DNA of 64,000 nt from Pseudofabraea citricarpa (taxonomy: Eukaryota > Ascomycota > Leotiomycetes > Helotiales > Dermateaceae): contig JAPWGK010000023.1 of the NCBI GenBank assembly GCA_029641185.1, forward strand, positions 620,001 to 684,000, read 5' to 3'. Positions 58,872-64,000 of this stretch are shown here, piece after piece (positions within the stretch are counted from its first letter, which is position 1; the number at the start of each line of letters is the position of its first letter). A program made the position numbers and the translations under genes. The notes under the pieces were generated by a model, which searched no databases, was not told the origin of the DNA, and was given only the letters and a program-made list of their open reading frames with translations.

Positions 58872-60444
58872 TCAGTCTCCTCTGCTTACTGGCCGGTCTC
58901 GTTGGGTATGTGTACGTCTGATTCTTTGCTGTCTGGCCTCCTCTTCTATCTCACGCCTCTTCTGCTCATTCTTCATCGGGTTGTTGACATCATCTCCATC
59001 CTGGCCGGGATTTGCCATCTCGTACTCAAGCATCTTAATGAACTTATAAAAGAACACTGCGATCAATGAGCCGATGACAGGTCCAACCCAGTAGATCCAG
59101 TGCTCATCGTCCCAAGTCCAAGTAACGACACAAGGACCAAAGGATCGAGCGGGATTGAGAGAACCACCAGTATAAAAAACACCTACCATCTCAGCAATAA
59201 ACAGAGCGAGTCCGATGCCGACAGGCGCGATGAAAGTTGCCTTATGCTTCTCTTTTGCCAGCATGAAGATAGTGAAAACCAACTCAGCTGTCAAGATTGC
59301 TTCGATAAAAACCCCTTGTACCAAGCTCGTGCTGGCACCTAAAGTGGTTCTGACGTTGAAATCTGTAGGGAATAGTCCGAGAACCATGCCAGATGCAGCA
59401 ATGCTACCATTAATCTGGGCAACAAGCAGAAACATGGCACGGGGAATAGGAATAGCGCCAACGAGGACCATACCGAGCGTTACTGCAGGATTGAAAAGTC
59501 CGCCCGAGATACGGAAGAAAACCCAAACATTGACCATTAGCGAGAAACCGAAGATGACACTGATATAGAGATAGACTGAAATATTGAAACCTGTAGCCGC
59601 ACCAGTTGTCGATCCAGCTTCATTGTTGTTCTGTGCATCAGCTGCTGATTGAATGTTGGCGACTTGGGTTCCTGCAAAGGCAAAGAACAAGAACATGGTT
59701 GTGCCGACAAACTCTCCGATGCATGCAACAATATCTAGACAGTGTTAGTAATGCTAGCTTAAGAAAAGGAAATGCACTCATACGATTCTTTAAATCACTA
59801 TTCATCCACTGTACCCAGGGAAGTCTCATGACTTCTTTTCTCTCTTCGGGAGATAATTTGCTGAGGTCAAGTTTCTTGTGCTGGTCATAGTTGTAACCAT
59901 CGACACTTTCTTCATCGGATGGTTTGCGTCTATCAGTGCCGGTCCACCCAGCCTCTCGATTGTAATCGCTCTTCGTCTCCTCGTAATATGGCTTTTGAGA
60001 GCTAGACCGGGGCTGGTCAAATTGAAGGTTGCGGTATGTTCGGGGTGGTCTCGATCGTTCATATGCATCTGGGTGTGCTCCGCGCTCGTACTCATCTCGG
60101 CGTGATCGTGGAGGAAAGTCGCGATCGTCTTCGCGGTACCACTCTTCTCGTTGTCTATTGAAGCTCTCTTTCCGCGGTGCGTCGTATTCACCACCAGAGT
60201 ATCGACGTTGAGTGGGCTGCTGACTGGGTCTACGTCGAAGTCCTGGATGACCAGTTGAATCGCCAGTGTATTGTGCATCGACTGGGGTTCTCTGCGGTTC
60301 TGGGGAGTATCCACGAGGCGGGTGGTAAGCGCGAGTAGGAGAAGCTACACCTTCACCCCCCGTTGACTGTGGGCGTTTGACGAGTTCCCCATCTGATGTC
60401 TTAGAGCCATAGTAAATCGGGAGTTCTGCACCTTCGCCCGACAT
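58872..60444 (-). CDS. Aquaporin (MIP family), orthodox AQY-like, with long N-terminal extension
   Basis: Two minus-strand exons (60444-59784 and 59734-58872) with a 49-nt phase-1 intron encode 507 residues. Six membrane helices and both NPA half-helices are present, in GGLFNPAVTLG at residues 302-304 and GGSLNPARSFGP at 414-416. Ser after NPAR, not Asp, points to a water channel rather than an aquaglyceroporin. The first 220 residues are hydrophilic and disordered, rich in Arg, Pro, Ser and Tyr, with no sign of membrane segments; most fungal AQYs have far shorter tails. The C-terminal tail is charged. The extension probably faces the cytosol and may carry phosphorylation sites. A GTAAGC near the stop could be an additional donor, but no acceptor at a normal distance was seen. 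Confidence 0.92.
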
Positions 60445-62802
60445 CTCGATGAAGAGAGGTGATAATGGTAAGGGAGAAGGAATCCGATTAAAGGATGGAC
60501 GCTTTCGAATACGTTTCTCCGTAGTGTAGAGATTGCCTTCTTTGGCTGGTTGTAGTTATGGAAGATGAGTGTAATGTAGTATTGAGATGCAGGAAAAAGA
60601 AAATTCCTCTCTCATGGGACTTCCAGACTATAATATAGCAGTTTCGACAGTTTCGTATCCCACCCCTCCGTCATCTCATATGATCTCCGAACCCATACTC
60701 CCGATGTCAAAAATATGGCAGGCCAGCCACTGACGCAGCAACCACCTTCCTCGCGATCTTCAGATCCCAGCATGAAGTGGTCTGGGTCTTGGAATTCTCA
60801 ATGTCAGATATGCAGGAGAGCGGTAAGAGAGGTTGGTTACCAGGTCAGAATGGCCTCGAAGATAGGGAAGACCCTGGTGCAAATCAATGCGCGGTAACGT
60901 GGATCTTTCATCAAGTGATATGAAAGATCCAGAGCATGTTCTGTGGAACTACCAGAAGCGGCCACCGTCCACCGAAACGAACCTTGAGATAATCATGACG
61001 TGATGGGGGAAGGGATTATGTGGGTAAGAGAGAGTTGGCTGAGACGAAAAAGCAAAGGCAAAGAAAGTCACTGAGGACTGCCAGAACTCCCAAGCTGAGG
61101 CTGGCGAAGTTTCTTTCTTCCTGAAGATATAAAAGGGGTGTCGTATAGGCATGCCACTAGGATGAACGATGTTGTTGCGCAAGCGAGCCCAGCAATGACA
61201 GCACATGCTCTCCAAACCGCGCGGCGAGAATTGCGAGAACACTAGCCCTTTACGAGGTTGCCAGGAACGGGCTTGAACAAACAGAAATCTCTACCCAAGA
61301 GGTTGGAAGAGCGGTCGAGCGTCAGGCGTGACCGCAACAATGAAGCACGGGAGGCTGATACGCTGACTCGCTGCGTGCATTGAGAAGAGATTTCTCAAAG
61401 ACAGGTAATCCCTCGACGCAGTGTTTCGAAATGCTGCGGGCAGGGTGCCAACGGTGCTGGTATTGGTACTGGTTGCTGCACAGGATGGCACTACTGCCAT
61501 CTCATCAGGCACATAAGACACATGCAGCGCCGTTATGCGATCGCGCGTTGGCTTCGATTGATGGAGGAGGAGATGAAATCCGGAAAGGTGGGAGGTGGAG
61601 GAAGCGGAGGAGGCAGGATAGGGGAGCTAATCTCGGCTCCCGGCACGTGATGGCTAGCTCGCTTGATTCCCTCTCCTCTTCTCCTTTTACCTCTATCTAT
61701 CCTCTTCTCTCCTCCCCTCCAGTTTCTCCTTCTCATTTCTGTCGATCATGCTCGGCAACTTCCCCATCCTTTTTCGGTCAACTATACCGTCTTAAACCAC
61801 GCAATCTCCTTAGTTGCGTTCTATTTATTCAAGATCAAGGAAGCCAATCTTAGACCCATGGTCACTCCCGTTAAGAAGAGACCTTGTAGATTGTGCTTAG
61901 GAACTCTGCTCACCCCAGGGTGGGAGTCCAAGATCCTATGGGAACAGCCGTAATATTGCAAGCTAGTTCGGTTAATGCCTATCATGCACCCGAAGTTCAA
62001 AAAGACAAGCCAGGAACGACGCAGTGAGGTATCTCAAAGGGAAACAAGTGTTAATACCAGACTTAGTCCAAAGCTGGAATACCCATGTGACAGCCATGAA
62101 AGTTGAACAATAAGAATTGCGTTTCTTTTGGAAGAGTTAAACCTTAGCCAGCGAACCAAAATTGATATGCTAAAGCTCAAGAATGACCGAAGGGTTGATT
62201 TTAGCACAAGAGCAAACGCTTCTCCAAAGCTGGATTAAAAATCGGTGCACCCCTTCTTTCCTTGCTTTTGCTTTCTTCTCATTCCAAATTGAACTTCCTG
62301 ATAGACCGTTGCTCGCCACTTCCCTCCATTCTATCATTTTTTATGATGACTCGATCCCGTCCTAGCTGACCTACACTTACAATGCTTAGGCAGGGGCGAG
62401 GTTGGAAGAACACAATTCTTACAAAGTAGGGACCACACTTGAAAAGTGGTTCGATAGTTCTTTGGAAAGTACGGACACTAAGTCTCTAGGTCCTGCCTCC
62501 AATCCAGATTTTCCTATTTATTCCTCCAGATCTCCGGGCAGACTCTCATTCTCTTTACATCATTTCACTTCAAAATAACCACTCGTCTCCAACCCTTCCA
62601 TACCTCAGTCAAGGCCTACTTCCATTGAAATGCCTCTTCATTACATGAATCTATCTCAACCAAGCTCTACTTCAGCCCCTTTGTTCATTTTAGACTCACA
62701 ATCGTCTTACTGCCTCGAAGATTGAAGACACCTTCCTCAAGTCTCCGACCATTGGCGAAGACTTCTTTACTATGCTTCAGCCCGATAAGTCTTTTGATTA
62801 CA
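60445..62802. other. Intergenic DNA without supported genes
   Basis: Includes the aquaporin promoter region (60445-60700). A 60-codon ATG frame at 60715-60897 has no recognised product. The remainder is unremarkable, with CT-rich tracts near 61660-61740. Confidence 0.5.
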
Positions 62803-63631
62803 ATGTCCTTCCAACGACTGGTACGTAACATTGCATCTCTCATTGCTCCTTTCAACACCACAGTTCCAGCAGCACCCGGCCAATGGACGCCCCCGCCCTC
62901 AAAGCTTTTGCAATCAGAAACTAACATATCTAGTGAGGCGTTATCCTGTCCCCTCCTTCTAGAGATTCCGAACGAGATCCTCCGTCACCAAACGATTGGA
63001 CCCATAATCACAACTCTGTCTCAGGCCCATGGGCAGCTACATGGCCACCCAAGGGAAGTTTCAAACAGGATCAACAATAACACAAAAGAACATGTTGCTG
63101 TTTCATCAGTCCAGGTATTTTGACCACTGCTCAGCAATCTTCAGTTGGTCTATTCTAACTGCACAATAGGCCAACAAAAAAACATCAAGTACTCCTCCTT
63201 TTACGTCATGCGAATCTCACCTCCTACTCGCACTTCTACGTGATACCAACAAGGCCTCGGCATGGTCAACTCATTTGCTACGCAACACGAAGCCTCTCGT
63301 TCACTACGGTGCTCTTGCTAATCAAGAAATTGTCGCTACTACTCGCGATGTATGGTTTGTGCTCCATGCAATAAAGGCAATCAATAGTCAAATATCCCTT
63401 GTACATGTAAGCAAACTCTCTTTCTCCCCACAGCATCGTCATTACTTGGGAAACAAGAGGCTAATGCTGCAAAGCAACTACCGTGGGTTGGAACTGGAAA
63501 GACTGCTAGATGAAGACTTCGAGTACACGTTGGCCAATGCGGGTTTCTCAAGGATCAATCCAGCTTGCACATCACACCAAGCTACATCCACCGATCGGAC
63601 AAGGCAATCCTTCTATGAAGGGACTTTTTGA
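62803..63631 (+). CDS. Hypothetical protein with F-box-like motif
   Basis: Two exons (62803-63114 and 63170-63631) joined by a 55-nt phase-0 intron with a CTAAC branch give 257 residues. The only recognisable piece is CPLLLEIPNEILRH at residues 49-62, which resembles the first helix of F-box domains (LP.EI..EIL). The rest matches no family I know; a segment LLLALLRDTNKASAWSTHLLRNTKPLVHYGALANQE looks helical. If it is an F-box protein it would link a substrate to an SCF ubiquitin ligase, but the motif is short and the call tentative. A splice-like GTAAGC...CCACAG segment of 27 nt (63407-63433) lies in frame and is too short to be an intron. More exons upstream are possible. Confidence 0.45.
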
Positions 63632-63770
63632 AAAGGGACAAATGCAGATTAGTATGGTCACACCCGTTCCTTTGCACGGCGTCGGTGGCAGTACTAACAT
63701 GCCAATAGTTATCTTGAATATAAGGAGCAGACAAGTCTTCACAACTGAAAAGTGCTAATATCATGGCAAT

Positions 63771-63980
63771 AGGCTTGTCATAATCCTGCTGTAGGCTGGT
63801 GCCTGGGAAGACTTCCTGACAGTGGAAATTATGCCGTTTCCATTGAACAGACTTGTCATAATCCTGCTGTATTGGGAAGCTTGTGGGAGACTTCCTGAGA
63901 GTGGCCAACTCCATTTACAGGCTTGTCATAATCCTGCTGTAGAGCGGTGCTTGGGAGGACTTCTTGAGGAGGGAAGAAAT
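63771..63980. repeat. Minisatellite, about 70-78 bp period, continuing to the window edge
   Basis: Three copies begin at about 63771, 63849 and 63919. Each opens with CTTGTCATAATCCTGCTGTA and later has TGGGAGACTTCCTGAGAGTGG or a close variant. The array reaches to within a few tens of bases of the right end, so more copies may follow outside the window. Confidence 0.85.
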
Positions 63981-64000
63981 TGATGCCACCTCCCTTCTAC

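Noticed and set aside
58820..58890. Extra 3' intron in the aquaporin gene
   Set aside because: A GTAAGC donor sits four codons before the stop, and downstream sequence could encode a short tail. However, the only early acceptor gives a 29-nt intron.
63407..63433. Second intron in the F-box-like gene
   Set aside because: It has GTAAGC and CCACAG ends but is only 27 nt, too short for splicing. Its length is a multiple of three, so reading through is consistent.

Overview
The window looks like nuclear DNA of a filamentous ascomycete (Pezizomycotina, perhaps a leotiomycete; the class is inference). Genes have short GT..AG introns of about 46-90 nt with CTAAC/CTGAC-type branch sites. The products are fungal families: hydrophobin, AA9 polysaccharide monooxygenase, PalA/Rim20, Cdc25-type RasGEF, an RgsA/Rgs2-like RGS protein, an AQY-like aquaporin and a Pof1-like nucleotidyltransferase. 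I see no prokaryotic features, no intact transposon gene, no CRISPR array and no convincing tRNA or rRNA gene.

Layout: a small hydrophobin (436-760, +) is followed by an 11.6 kb stretch without a convincing gene. It is rich in microsatellites and, around 5.5-7.6 kb, holds broken protein-like reading frames. Next come a RasGEF with SH3, RasGEF-N and catalytic domains (12359-16051, +), a 4.2 kb spacer with a hairpin-rich block, a secreted AA9 LPMO (20275-21152, +) and a VIT/von Willebrand A protein (22761-25554, +). Four minus-strand genes follow: palA (26409-29200), a type II membrane glycosyltransferase (30044-31624), an alpha/beta hydrolase (34063-35179) and a 1000-residue disordered protein (35816-39049). 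CIA1 lies at 40086-41348 (+). A second 9.4 kb gene-free, repeat-rich stretch contains a MITE-like element (47733-48008) and precedes the RGS gene (50805-51965, +). After it come a steroid 5-alpha-reductase-like gene (53951-54946, -) divergent from a Pof1-like NMNAT-family gene (55363-56795, +), an aquaporin (58872-60444, -), and a small two-exon gene with an F-box-like motif (62803-63631, +). A minisatellite runs off the right edge.

The genes do not form a pathway cluster. They mix signalling (RasGEF, RGS, PalA), wall or surface and plant-polymer functions (hydrophobin, LPMO, glycosyltransferase), and housekeeping (CIA1, Pof1-like, reductase). The strongest candidates for something unusual are: (1) the RGS gene, whose TGA stop is followed in the same frame by 364 more sense codons; (2) two clearly homologous introns flanking a 138-nt exon in the 1000-residue orphan; (3) a 276-bp element with 68-bp inverted repeats; (4) an alpha/beta hydrolase with Cys where Ser is expected; and (5) a hairpin-dense block beside a SINE-like relic. 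All intron models were read by eye from splice signals and frame continuity; no transcript or homology search was available.
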